DNA of 64,000 nt, taken from Rubrivivax sp. (GTDB taxonomy: Bacteria > Pseudomonadota > Gammaproteobacteria > Burkholderiales > Burkholderiaceae_C). The notes under the pieces were generated by a model, which was not told the origin of the DNA, did not search any database, and saw only the letters and a list, made by a program, of their open reading frames with translations. This document shows positions 49,595-58,051 of the stretch, piece by piece; within the stretch, counting starts at the first letter, position 1, and each line of letters starts with the position of its first letter. The stretch lies in assembly GCA_004210455.1 (NCBI GenBank), contig SEFA01000001.1, positions 62,001 to 126,000 of the forward strand. The letters run 5' to 3'. The position numbers were made by a program, and so were the translations under genes.

Positions 49595-49931
49595 GATGAA
49601 AAACCTTGAATCAGTACAGCCTGGCTGCTTGGCGCCGGATGGTCCGTCCCCCTTGTGCGGGACGGAACAATGGCGTTCCCAGTATATGTGTGCGGCAAAA
49701 ACCCGGCCCGGCATGAAAAGCCGTTTTACCCCGCATTTACGCGTGCCGACGGCTTTCGGATCACCTGTCGGACGCCCCATGGCCACGGCGTGTGGCCGCG
49801 GGAATGACTTCCGGCAGGGTGTTGCCGGTGGGTGGATGCGAGCGGGCACGGTCGGTGCCATGATCGATGCAACGCCAGCCGCGTCGCGACCTTCGTTGCG
49901 CCGCAGTCGCCCGCCCATCAGGAGGAGTTCC
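49595..49931. other. Non-coding region between ctpA and the cupin gene
   Basis: This 337-bp divergent gap has no gene. Next to ctpA it has a hairpin (TCCGTCCC/GGGACGGA, 49643-49666), probably in the ctpA leader, and a TATACT -10-like hexamer (49681-49686, minus strand). The rest is featureless to the eye. The cupin Shine-Dalgarno GGAGGAG is at 49921-49927. Confidence 0.6.
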
Positions 49932-50273
49932 ATGGCCCTGCCGCATGCCGCCCCCGCCCAGTCCATCGACGTCGCGCCGCTGGGCGCCGCGTTGACCACG
50001 ACGCCGTCCTCGGCGCTGTTCAAGTCGGAGGGTCTGGAAGTGATGCGCATCGTCCTGCCCAAGGGCAAGTCGCTGCCGCCGCACAAGGTCGACGGCGAGA
50101 TCACGCTGCAGTGCCTGGAGGGTGAACTCGAACTCATGGTCGAGCGCGACGGCACTGAGCAGCGCCATGCGCTCCGCGCGGGGCAGCTGTGTTATCTCGA
50201 AGGGGGCGTGGTGCACGCGGTGACCGGCGTCGTGGACGCGTCGGCGCTGGTGACCATCGTCCTGAAGCGGTAG
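49932..50273 (+). CDS. Cupin domain protein
   Basis: 113 residues, a single small cupin barrel: GLEVMRIVLPKGKSLPPHKVDGEITLQCLEGELELMVERDGTEQRHALRAGQLCYLEGGVVHAVTGVVDASALVTIVL. The HK...E and ...GVVH motif is the metal-site pattern of AraC-like or germin-like cupins, with one His of the first motif visible. Start ATG 49932 has GGAGGAG four bases upstream. Function unknown; many such proteins bind small metabolites or act as enzymes. Next to tRNA-Arg. Confidence 0.82.
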   Translation: MALPHAAPAQSIDVAPLGAALTTTPSSALFKSEGLEVMRIVLPKGKSLPPHKVDGEITLQCLEGELELMVERDGTEQRHALRAGQLCYLEGGVVHAVTGVVDASALVTIVLKR

Positions 50274-50312
50274 CGCTCAAGGCGGCTGAAAGGCACGGGA
50301 CCGGCGCGGCGA

Positions 50313-50387
50313 TGGTCCCTCCGACAGGAATCGAACCTGTATCTGCCGCTTAGGAGGCGGCCGTTCTATCCATTGAACTACGGAGAG
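50313..50387 (-). tRNA. tRNA-Arg (anticodon CCT)
   Basis: Minus-strand tRNA of 75 nt, including an encoded CCA. The acceptor stem CTCTCCG pairs with CGGAGGG; the D-arm is GTTC...GAAC, the anticodon arm GCCGC-CTCCTAA-GCGGC gives anticodon CCT (reading AGG), and the T-arm is ACAGG-TTCGATT-CCTGT. T2 pairs with G as a wobble. It lies between the cupin gene and tamB, with no other tRNA nearby. Confidence 0.94.
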
Positions 50388-50465
50388 CCCGCGTGAACCG
50401 GCCTGAGTGTGGCCGGTCCGCGAAAGCGGCGGATTCTCGCATGGAAGAACGCGCGTCCGCGTCCG

Positions 50466-53400
50466 CTACTCCCACTTCCACTGCCAGATCACGTCCAGGC
50501 CCTGCTGGTACTCGTTGGCCTGCGCCCGCAACGTGAACCGCTGCGCCAGCTTGTAGATGACCTGCCAGGAACCCGTGGTCGCGTTCAGGCCGCGCTCATA
50601 GGCGACGAAGACGTTGCGGCTGACCTGCTTGCCCAGTCGCACCACCGTGCCGCGGGCGTCGTCGCCCTCGCCGCTGAAGGACAGTTCGTCCAGGCCGATG
50701 TTGTGGATCAGCTTGTCGCTGGCGCTCTCGCCGTCGCCGCTGATCAGCGCCATCGCGGCGCGCTGCATCAGCGCGGTGTCGCTGCGGCCCAGGTTGTCCG
50801 GCGCGCGTCCCAGCACCAGCCAGGACAGCTTGCTGGTCTCGCTCAGGTCGGGTTCGGAATAGAGCTTGATCCGCGGGCTGTTGGCCGTGCCGGTGACCGT
50901 CACGCCGACCCGCACCGCTTCGTTCTCCATGTCCGGCCGGATGGCGAGCACGTCCAGACGCGGGTTGTCCAGCGGCCCGACGAAGCTGAAGATGCCGCGT
51001 TCGACCACCAGCTTCTGGCCGTAGGCGTTGAAGGTGCCGCCCTCGCTGCGGACCTCGCCGGTCATCTGCGGCCGCGGCTGACCGTCCTGCACCAGGTGCA
51101 GCAGGCCGCGCAGCTTCGTGTCGATGCCGTAGCCCTTGAGCTGCAGCCGCCGGCCGAGGTCCAGGTCCAGGTCGAGCTTCAACCGCATCGGCTTGCCGCT
51201 GCCGTCGACGGCTTTAGGGGGCGCGTTCTGGCGCACCACCTGCACGTCGCTGTCGAGCTGCGGCGCGTCGCCGCGCGAGAAGTCGAACAGGCCCTCGACG
51301 ACGACGAACTGCCCCTTCAGGTCCAGCAGCTGCGCGCTGGCCTTGAGCTGCGCGGCGCCGGTCGCGACGACGCGCCGGTCCACCCGCTGCAGCAGGGCGA
51401 AAGTGTCCGCCTTCAGCGACAGCTCCGCGCTCGGCTGCGCGCCGAAGCGCAGCGTGCCGTCCATGTTGATCGTGCCGTTGCCGGCGCGGGCCGTGAACTT
51501 CTCGAGCTTGGCCTCGCGCCCGCTCATCGTCAGCGCCAGCTCGCCTTGCTGCATGTCCACGCCCATCAACGGATTGCGCAGGGACAGCTTCTGCGCGCCG
51601 GCCTGGCCGCGGACCTCCGGCGCGCCCAGCGTGCCGCCGAAGTTCAGCGTCGCCGCGAGGCTGCCGCCCAGGCGCCACCCGGCCGGCAGCCACGGGCCCC
51701 AGTTGCCCATGTTGTCGACCTTGGCCTCGATGCCGCCTTCGAGCTTGGCGCCCGGCGTCGGCAGCGCATGGGCGCCGGCGGTGCGGAAGGTGACCGCGCC
51801 GCCGATGGCGCCCATGTTCTCGCCGGCCACGCCCTGCACCAGGTGCCACACGCCCTGGTCGGCGAGGACACCCAGGCGCAGATCGGTGAGCGCCAGCCGC
51901 TGCGTGCTCACTTCGTCGGTGACGGTCAGGTCGCCTTTGGTGCGCTCGATCATCGCGTCCACCGTCAGGCCGCGCGCATCGCGGCGCGACTTGAAGCGGC
52001 CCTCGATCTGCAGGTCGCCGCCCCAGCCGAAGTCGGGCTGCAGCTTGGTCAGCACCGGCGCGGCGGCCAGCGGTTCCAGCACGGCCTGCACGTCCCACTC
52101 GCCGGAGGGCAGGTTCGGCTGGCTGGAACGCTGCCACGTCATCCGGTCCCAGCGGATGCCGGCGCCGAGCAGCTCCATCCGTGCCGGCGCCAGCGTCGCC
52201 TGGCGATGTGCCAGTCCCGGATCCAGCCGGAGTGCGAACGTCAGAGGCCCTGCCTTCAGCAGCGGCGTGGGCTGCTGGCTGGCTTCCAGCGCCAGCGTCA
52301 GTCCTCGCGCCTGCCACGACGCGCCCTGGCGCCAAGCCTGCAGCGGATCCGCTTCCAGCGCGCCGTCGAGCGCGAGTCGCGCACGCGCGCCTTGCGGGTC
52401 CAGCGGCACCGTCTGCGCCAGCGCCGAACCGTTCGCGCTGGCCGCCTGGGCCCGGGCGACGACCTTGGTCGGCGCCGGCTGCGTCAGCACCGGTGGCAGC
52501 GGCACCTGGCCCTGCGTCGTGACCGTCAAGCGGTGCTGCGCCCAAGTGCCGGAGAGTTCCAGCTGCAGGTCGTCGAGTCGCGTGCTCTGCTGCGGCAGCC
52601 GCAGGTTGCGCAGCTGCGTGGTCCACGCCAGCTTCGCGTCCCTGAGGCTGGACAGCGTCCATTGGCCCGAGGCGTTGTCCAGCTGCAGCGCCGGCCGGCT
52701 GCCGGAATTGGCCGGCAGGCCCGGCACGCCGGAGAGCCCGAAGCCCTGCAATTGCCATTTGCCGTCGCTGCCGTACTGCGCCTGACGCGCGCCGGGCTGG
52801 ATCAGCACGACGGTCGCCTGCGCCTGGGCACTGCCGACGAGGGTCGCCTGCGGGAACTGCGCGCGCAGCATCGGCTGCAGGCTGGCGAGCTTGGGGGCGT
52901 TCACGTTGATCGACAGATCGACCTGCTCCCGGCGCGCCGCGGCGTTGATGCGGCTGCGCGCCTGCAGCGTCGCGTCGGCGAGTCGCAGGTCGGCCAGCAG
53001 GTCCGGCGCCGCCGTGCCGGTGCGGCTGTAGCGGATCTGGCCGCTGAGCGGCAGGCCCTGCCACGCGCTGGGCTGCAGGTCGAGATCGGCCTTGCCTTGC
53101 GGCCAGAGGCTGCCGCGCACCGACTGGAGCGCGGCCTTCAACCGGCCGTTGAGCGCCTGCGGCGCCGCGCCGGCGGGCAGTGGTTCGGGGCTGAGGCGGC
53201 GCGGATCCAGGCCCTGCACCGAGGCCTCCACACGCGTCTTCCAGCCGGACGCGACGTCGAGCGCCTCATTCAGCGTGAACTCGCCTTCGGCGTTCAGCGT
53301 GGCGGGGCCGGAGCGTGCCTGCAGACGCTGCACGGCGACCGATTGCGTGCGCAGTTCGGCGGACAAGGCGACGGACAAGGGCGCTTGCAGCTTCCCTTGT

Positions 53401-54764
53401 CCGAGCTGGCCGGCGAGGTCGCCCTCGACCTGCAGCGCCTGGTCCGCCGACGCCGCCGCGATGCTCGCCTTGGTGTGGAGTTTGAGTTCGCCGCGCGCCT
53501 GGACCAGGGGCCAGCGGGCGTCGATCTGGCGGCTGTCGAGGCCGGTCAGCTTCAGCGTCAGCACGCTGCCGTCGGACTGGCTGGTCTGGCCCACGGCCTG
53601 CACCCGGCCCCCGCCGGGCAGCAGCGCGTCCAGACGCGGCAGGCGCAGCCGGGTCCAGTTCGACGGATCCAGCAGCAGGTCCAGCTGCAGCTGGCGCAGC
53701 GGCAGACGGTCCTGGTCGAGGCGGCCGGCGGCGCTGTTGTCCAGGTCCGCCTTGACGCCGAGCGACTTGTCCGCGTTCGGCGTCATCGTGACCTTGCCGC
53801 TCAAGCCGGTGTGCGGCACGCCGTCGGTGCCGGGCAGCAGCGCGGCGAGGTCCAGGTCCTTCGCCTGTGTCTCCAACTGCGCGACGGGGAAGGGCGCGAA
53901 CGCCTGCAGGCGGGCCTGTACCTGCAGCCGCTGCTTCGCCGCTTCGAGGGAGCCCTTCAGCGTCAGGTCCGCGATCGGACCGTCGAGCTGGAAGGGCGCG
54001 GTCCAGGGCAGCTCGCCGCTCGGCTGGCTCAGCGTCCAGCGGCTGGTGAGCTTCAGGTCTTCCTGCGTCGCGATGCTGGCCTGGCCGGCGAGAGTCAGCT
54101 GTTGCCAGCTCAGCGACTTGACGGTGAGTGCATGCTGCCTGCCGCCGTCGGCGCCCAGCGACGCGCTGCCGCGCAGGCCGCGCAGCGGCTGCGCGAGGCC
54201 GGGGGCGAAGACTTCGCCGATCTCCAGGTCCGCGATCGTGATGGCGACCGGCGACAGCAGGCTGGGCGGCGGCTTGGCCGGTTCGGTCGACGCGCTGGGC
54301 GCCACCTGAACCCGCAGTCGCGCGATGGCCAGCCGGTCGGCCCGGACCTCGCCCCACAACAGCGGCGACCGGTTCCAGACCAGCCGCACGTTCCGCCATT
54401 GCAGCTGTTCGAGGACGAGGCGGTCCTCGGTGCCAGGCAGGACCAGTTCGGCACGGTCGACGTCGAAGTCGCCCAGCAGGCGGCCGCGCGCGTTCTCCAG
54501 CGACAGGCCGGGCACCTTCGCGAGCACGTAGGCCGTGCCGCCTTCCGTCTTCAGCGCCCAGGTCAGCGCCAGGGCAACGAGACCGACGAGCACAGGGATC
54601 GCCAGTACCGCCCACAGCAGGCCGCGACCGCGACGCCGGCGGCGTGGCGAGGCGTCCGACGGGGCCGCACCCGGGGCGGCCGGGCCGGACGGCGGCAGGG
54701 GCGCGCCGGCGGGCGCGGCGTCCGTGGCTGCGGGCGAGGGGAGATCGTCGCGCGGGTCGCTCAT
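50466..54764 (-). CDS. tamB: Translocation and assembly module TamB (AsmA/DUF490-like)
   Basis: Inner-membrane-anchored periplasm-spanning protein that, with TamA, assembles outer-membrane proteins or transports phospholipid. 1432 residues, typical of TamB (1250-1450). An N-terminal Pro/Ala-rich cytoplasmic segment and an Arg patch precede one membrane helix (LLWAVLAIPVLVGLVALALTWAL, about 49-71). The long middle is beta-helical repeats; the C-terminal DUF490 domain (GEVRSEGGTFNAYGQKLVVERGIFSFVGPLDNPRLDVLAIR to the end QGLDVIWQWKWE) is diagnostic. It starts 4 bp after the tamA stop, so the pair is co-transcribed and coupled. Confidence 0.95.
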   Translation of the reverse strand: MSDPRDDLPSPAATDAAPAGAPLPPSGPAAPGAAPSDASPRRRRRGRGLLWAVLAIPVLVGLVALALTWALKTEGGTAYVLAKVPGLSLENARGRLLGDFDVDRAELVLPGTEDRLVLEQLQWRNVRLVWNRSPLLWGEVRADRLAIARLRVQVAPSASTEPAKPPPSLLSPVAITIADLEIGEVFAPGLAQPLRGLRGSASLGADGGRQHALTVKSLSWQQLTLAGQASIATQEDLKLTSRWTLSQPSGELPWTAPFQLDGPIADLTLKGSLEAAKQRLQVQARLQAFAPFPVAQLETQAKDLDLAALLPGTDGVPHTGLSGKVTMTPNADKSLGVKADLDNSAAGRLDQDRLPLRQLQLDLLLDPSNWTRLRLPRLDALLPGGGRVQAVGQTSQSDGSVLTLKLTGLDSRQIDARWPLVQARGELKLHTKASIAAASADQALQVEGDLAGQLGQGKLQAPLSVALSAELRTQSVAVQRLQARSGPATLNAEGEFTLNEALDVASGWKTRVEASVQGLDPRRLSPEPLPAGAAPQALNGRLKAALQSVRGSLWPQGKADLDLQPSAWQGLPLSGQIRYSRTGTAAPDLLADLRLADATLQARSRINAAARREQVDLSINVNAPKLASLQPMLRAQFPQATLVGSAQAQATVVLIQPGARQAQYGSDGKWQLQGFGLSGVPGLPANSGSRPALQLDNASGQWTLSSLRDAKLAWTTQLRNLRLPQQSTRLDDLQLELSGTWAQHRLTVTTQGQVPLPPVLTQPAPTKVVARAQAASANGSALAQTVPLDPQGARARLALDGALEADPLQAWRQGASWQARGLTLALEASQQPTPLLKAGPLTFALRLDPGLAHRQATLAPARMELLGAGIRWDRMTWQRSSQPNLPSGEWDVQAVLEPLAAAPVLTKLQPDFGWGGDLQIEGRFKSRRDARGLTVDAMIERTKGDLTVTDEVSTQRLALTDLRLGVLADQGVWHLVQGVAGENMGAIGGAVTFRTAGAHALPTPGAKLEGGIEAKVDNMGNWGPWLPAGWRLGGSLAATLNFGGTLGAPEVRGQAGAQKLSLRNPLMGVDMQQGELALTMSGREAKLEKFTARAGNGTINMDGTLRFGAQPSAELSLKADTFALLQRVDRRVVATGAAQLKASAQLLDLKGQFVVVEGLFDFSRGDAPQLDSDVQVVRQNAPPKAVDGSGKPMRLKLDLDLDLGRRLQLKGYGIDTKLRGLLHLVQDGQPRPQMTGEVRSEGGTFNAYGQKLVVERGIFSFVGPLDNPRLDVLAIRPDMENEAVRVGVTVTGTANSPRIKLYSEPDLSETSKLSWLVLGRAPDNLGRSDTALMQRAAMALISGDGESASDKLIHNIGLDELSFSGEGDDARGTVVRLGKQVSRNVFVAYERGLNATTGSWQVIYKLAQRFTLRAQANEYQQGLDVIWQWKWE

Positions 54765-54768
54765 CGGA

Positions 54769-56730
54769 TTACAGGTTGATGCCGACGCTGAAATGCAGGC
54801 GCCACTTGTCGACCAGGTTGCCCTTGGCGAAGTCGAAACGCAGCACGCCGACCGGGCTGCGGTAGCGCAGGCCGGTACCGTAGGCCCAGGCGGGGTGGTA
54901 GTCGCCCCAGGTCTGCGCGGCCTGGCCGGCGTCGATGAACACGGCGCCCATCAGCTGCGGGATGCGCGGGGTGAGCGGGTGCGAGACCTCGACGCTGCCG
55001 TTGAGCATCACGCGCCCGCCGGTCTGGGCGCCGGTGGAGTTCACCGGTCCCAGGTCGTTGTAGCCGTAGCCGCGCACGCTGTCGTCGCCGCCGGTGCGGA
55101 AGCGCAGCGCCTCGGGCAGGCCCAGCTTGCCCTTGGCCAGGATCTGACCGCCTTCGAGCCGCGTCGAGAACAGCCAGCGCCCCGACAGCGGCGAGTACCA
55201 GTAGATCTTGCCGATGGCCCGCGCGAACGGCCCGTTCTTCTCCGACGAGCTGTCGGCCCAGCCGCCGCCGACGGTGGCGGTGGCGCTCCAGCCCCTGGTC
55301 GGCAGCACGCGCGAGTCCAGCCGGCGCCATGTCATCTGCTGGTTCAGCGACACCGCGCCGGCCACCGTCGTCGGGGTATCGGGCTTGTGCTCCCAGGCGC
55401 GGATCACCTCGACGAAGGTCAGCCGGTCCTCGGGTTCGGTCTCCTTCGCGTAACCGAAGCGCGTGCTGAGGTTGAGGTTGACCTGGTCGTTGTCGTCGAT
55501 GCGCTCCACCTTCACCAGCGCCAGGCTGCGCTGCATGTTGGGCTGCGGGTGGGAGCTGATTTCCGTGTCCAGCGCCTGGCGCACGCGCGACAGCTCCAGC
55601 TTGCTGCGCTCTCGGATGTTCAGGCCGAAAGGCTTGCGATGCGTGTATTCGACGCTGGCGCTCGGGCCGTCGACGGTCCGGTAACCGACGCCCAGCACCA
55701 CCTGCTGGCGTGCGGCCTCGCGGATCTTCACGGTCACCGGCACCTCGACCGTCTCGGCGCCGGGCGGCGGCGTGACGCTCTCGGGCGCGATCTCGACGCT
55801 GGCGCTGTCGAAGAGCTGCGTGCCCACCAGGCGCTCCTGGAAGTCCAGCAGCAGCTTCTCGTTGTAGGGCTGGTGCAACTGGTAGCCGGCCAGCCGGCGC
55901 ACGCTTTCCTCGGGCTGGTGCTTCAGGCCCTCGACGGTCAGCTCGCCGAGCGTGAACAGCGGCCCGCTCTCCAGCGTCACGACGATGTCGACCTGGTTGT
56001 CGTCGGCCTGGACGACGGCCTCGCTGTGCGTCATCCGGGCGAGCGGATAACCCTGCGCCCGCGTCCGCGTGAGCAGCGCATTCTTCGCCGCGGCCCAGTC
56101 GCCCTGGCTGAACCCCGTCTGCGGCGGGAGCAGCCAGCTCTGCGTCAGCGTGCGGTCCAGCGCCGTGGCGAGCTTGTCGCCGCGCTCGGTGGCGGTCTTC
56201 AGCGGACCTTCGATGCGCAGGTCCATCTGGCGGACCAGCGCGCGCGGGCCGGTGTCGACGATCAATCGCAGGTTGCGGACGCCGTCGGACAGGTCGCCCA
56301 CTTCCTCGGTCCGGACCTTGGCGTTGAAGTAGCCGGCGGTCTCCAGCAGCTTGGTCGCCTGTTCGGGCGCGACGGCGGCCAGCCGGCGCAGTTCGCCGGC
56401 GGTCAGGCGCATGTCCTCCGGCGTGTCGCGGAAGCGCGCCAGGTCCAGATGTTCCAGCAGCAGCGAGCGCAGTTCGGGCGGCGCCACGATCGTCAGCTCA
56501 TAAGCCGAGATCTTGCGCGTGCTGGTCACGTAGGGGTTGTTCGCGTCCGCCTCTTCGGTCGCGGCCACCTTCACCTGTGCCTTGCGCTCGGCGGGCAGCA
56601 GCGAGCAGCCGCCCAGCAGCGCCAGCGCCGCGATCATCGCCAGGACCGCCGGCGCGCGCCGCAGCCATCGAGTCACCGGAAGGGTCGCCATCGTGGCGAT
56701 CGTCGAAGTCGTCAGGATCGTCGCCGTCAT
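54769..56730 (-). CDS. tamA: Outer-membrane assembly protein TamA (Omp85 family), possible lipoprotein
   Basis: 653 residues of the Omp85/BamA superfamily: N-terminal signal, POTRA domains (about 90-330) and a C-terminal beta-barrel with the Omp85 motif VRGYGYNDLGP. Signal region MATLPVTRWLRRAPAVLAMIAALALLGGC ends in a lipobox-like LGGC, so the protein may be lipidated at that Cys (residue 42 counting from the 56730 start); this is unusual compared with enterobacterial TamA. The C-terminus HFSVGINL ends with Leu, not Phe. The ATG at 56730 overlaps the stop of the VWA gene (ATGA), but ATG 56691, directly ahead of the signal, may be the real start. Confidence 0.92.
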   Translation of the reverse strand: MTATILTTSTIATMATLPVTRWLRRAPAVLAMIAALALLGGCSLLPAERKAQVKVAATEEADANNPYVTSTRKISAYELTIVAPPELRSLLLEHLDLARFRDTPEDMRLTAGELRRLAAVAPEQATKLLETAGYFNAKVRTEEVGDLSDGVRNLRLIVDTGPRALVRQMDLRIEGPLKTATERGDKLATALDRTLTQSWLLPPQTGFSQGDWAAAKNALLTRTRAQGYPLARMTHSEAVVQADDNQVDIVVTLESGPLFTLGELTVEGLKHQPEESVRRLAGYQLHQPYNEKLLLDFQERLVGTQLFDSASVEIAPESVTPPPGAETVEVPVTVKIREAARQQVVLGVGYRTVDGPSASVEYTHRKPFGLNIRERSKLELSRVRQALDTEISSHPQPNMQRSLALVKVERIDDNDQVNLNLSTRFGYAKETEPEDRLTFVEVIRAWEHKPDTPTTVAGAVSLNQQMTWRRLDSRVLPTRGWSATATVGGGWADSSSEKNGPFARAIGKIYWYSPLSGRWLFSTRLEGGQILAKGKLGLPEALRFRTGGDDSVRGYGYNDLGPVNSTGAQTGGRVMLNGSVEVSHPLTPRIPQLMGAVFIDAGQAAQTWGDYHPAWAYGTGLRYRSPVGVLRFDFAKGNLVDKWRLHFSVGINL

Positions 56731-57920
56731 CGGTTGAGCACGCGCATCGCCTGTTCGAGGCCGCCCATGGTGAGCGGCATCATGCGTTGCTGCATCAACT
56801 GCTGGATCAGCGAGATGCTCTGGCGGTACTGCCAGACCCCGGCCGGTTCGGGATTGATCCAGACGTGCTTGTTGAAATGGGTCGTCAGCCGCTGCAGCCA
56901 TTCGGCGCCGGCTTCCTCGTTGTTGTACTCGACGCTGCCGCCGGGCTGGAGGATCTCATAGGGACTCATCGTGGCGTCGCCGACAAAGATGAGTTTGTAA
57001 TCGCGGTTGTACTTGTGGATCAGGTCCCAGGTCGAGGTCTTCTCGGCGAAGCGGCGCCGGTTGTTCTTCCACACGAAGTCGTAGACGCAGTTGTGGAAGT
57101 AGAAGAACTCCAGGTGCTTGAACTCGCTCTTCACCGCGGAGAACAGCTCCTCCACGCGATGCACGTGTTCGTCCATCGTGCCGCCGACGTCCATCAGCAG
57201 CAGCAGCTTCACCTTGTTGTGGCGCTCCGGGATCATGCGGATGTCGAGCATGCCCGCGTTGGCCGCCGTCTTGTGGATGGTGTCGTCCAGGTCGAGTTCC
57301 AGCTCCGAACCTTCGCGCGCGAAACGGCGCAGCCGGCGCAGGGCGACCTTGATGTTGCGGGTGCCCAGCTCGATGGTGTCGTCGTAGTCCTTGTAGGCGC
57401 GCTGGTCCCAGACCTTGACCGCGCTGCGCTGGCCGCCCGGACCGCCGATGCGGACGCCGCGCGGGTTCGCGCCGCCGTTGCCGAACGGGCTGGTGCCGCC
57501 CGTGCCGATCCAGCGGCTGCCGCCTTCGTGGCGTTCCTGCTGCTCTTCCAGACGCTGGCGCAGCGTGTCCATCAGCTCGTCCCAATCCAGCGCCTTCAGC
57601 TGCGCGAGTTGCTCGGGCGTCAGTTCGCGTTCGAGCTGCTTCGTCAGCCATTCTTGCGGCAGCGCCTTGAACAGGTCGCCCATCAGTTCCACGCCCTTGA
57701 AATAGGCGGCGAACGCGCGGTCGAACTTGTCGAACAGCGCCTCGTCCTTGACCAGCGAGGTCCGGGCGAGCGCATAGAACTTGTCGACCGTCGGGCCGCT
57801 GCCGCCGACGTCGGTGTCGTCGAGCACGCCGGCCTTCATCGCTTCGAGCAGGGTCAGGTACTCCTTGACGGAGACGGGCAGCTTGGCGGCGCGCAGCGTG
57901 TAGAAGAACTGGATCAGCAT
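56727..57920 (-). CDS. VWA domain protein, CoxE-like
   Basis: 397 residues; the N-terminal region (QFFYTLRAAKLPVSVKEYLTLLEAMKAG) is the CoxE/DUF58-like helical domain, the C-terminal half is a von Willebrand A fold. The metal-ion site is modified: D244-V-G-G-T248 (LLLLMDVGGTMDEH) where the usual DxSxS has Ser; this variant is common in CoxE-type proteins. Such proteins pair with MoxR AAA+ ATPases to insert metals or assemble complexes; a MoxR gene lies at 63227-64000 on the same strand, about 5 kb away. Its stop overlaps the tamA start. Start ATG 57920 (MLIQFFYTLR). Confidence 0.88.
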   Translation of the reverse strand: MLIQFFYTLRAAKLPVSVKEYLTLLEAMKAGVLDDTDVGGSGPTVDKFYALARTSLVKDEALFDKFDRAFAAYFKGVELMGDLFKALPQEWLTKQLERELTPEQLAQLKALDWDELMDTLRQRLEEQQERHEGGSRWIGTGGTSPFGNGGANPRGVRIGGPGGQRSAVKVWDQRAYKDYDDTIELGTRNIKVALRRLRRFAREGSELELDLDDTIHKTAANAGMLDIRMIPERHNKVKLLLLMDVGGTMDEHVHRVEELFSAVKSEFKHLEFFYFHNCVYDFVWKNNRRRFAEKTSTWDLIHKYNRDYKLIFVGDATMSPYEILQPGGSVEYNNEEAGAEWLQRLTTHFNKHVWINPEPAGVWQYRQSISLIQQLMQQRMMPLTMGGLEQAMRVLNR

Positions 57921-58051
57921 GGGCCTCCCCCTAGACTCCGGGGCATCAGGGCATTATCCATGCCGCCCGGCGGGCCGCAGGCGTAGCATCGGCGCCAAAC
58001 ACGGCTCCGCGGTCGCGGGACCGCGAAGCCTCCAACGTTGGGGTCGGGCGA

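Noticed and set aside
50409-54779. A 1456-codon open frame on the plus strand covering the whole tamB gene
   Set aside because: It is antisense to tamB, which has clear TamB domains and start. In a 70% GC genome, long antisense frames arise because the opposite third positions are rarely stop-forming. The product is Arg/Gln/Ala-rich low complexity.
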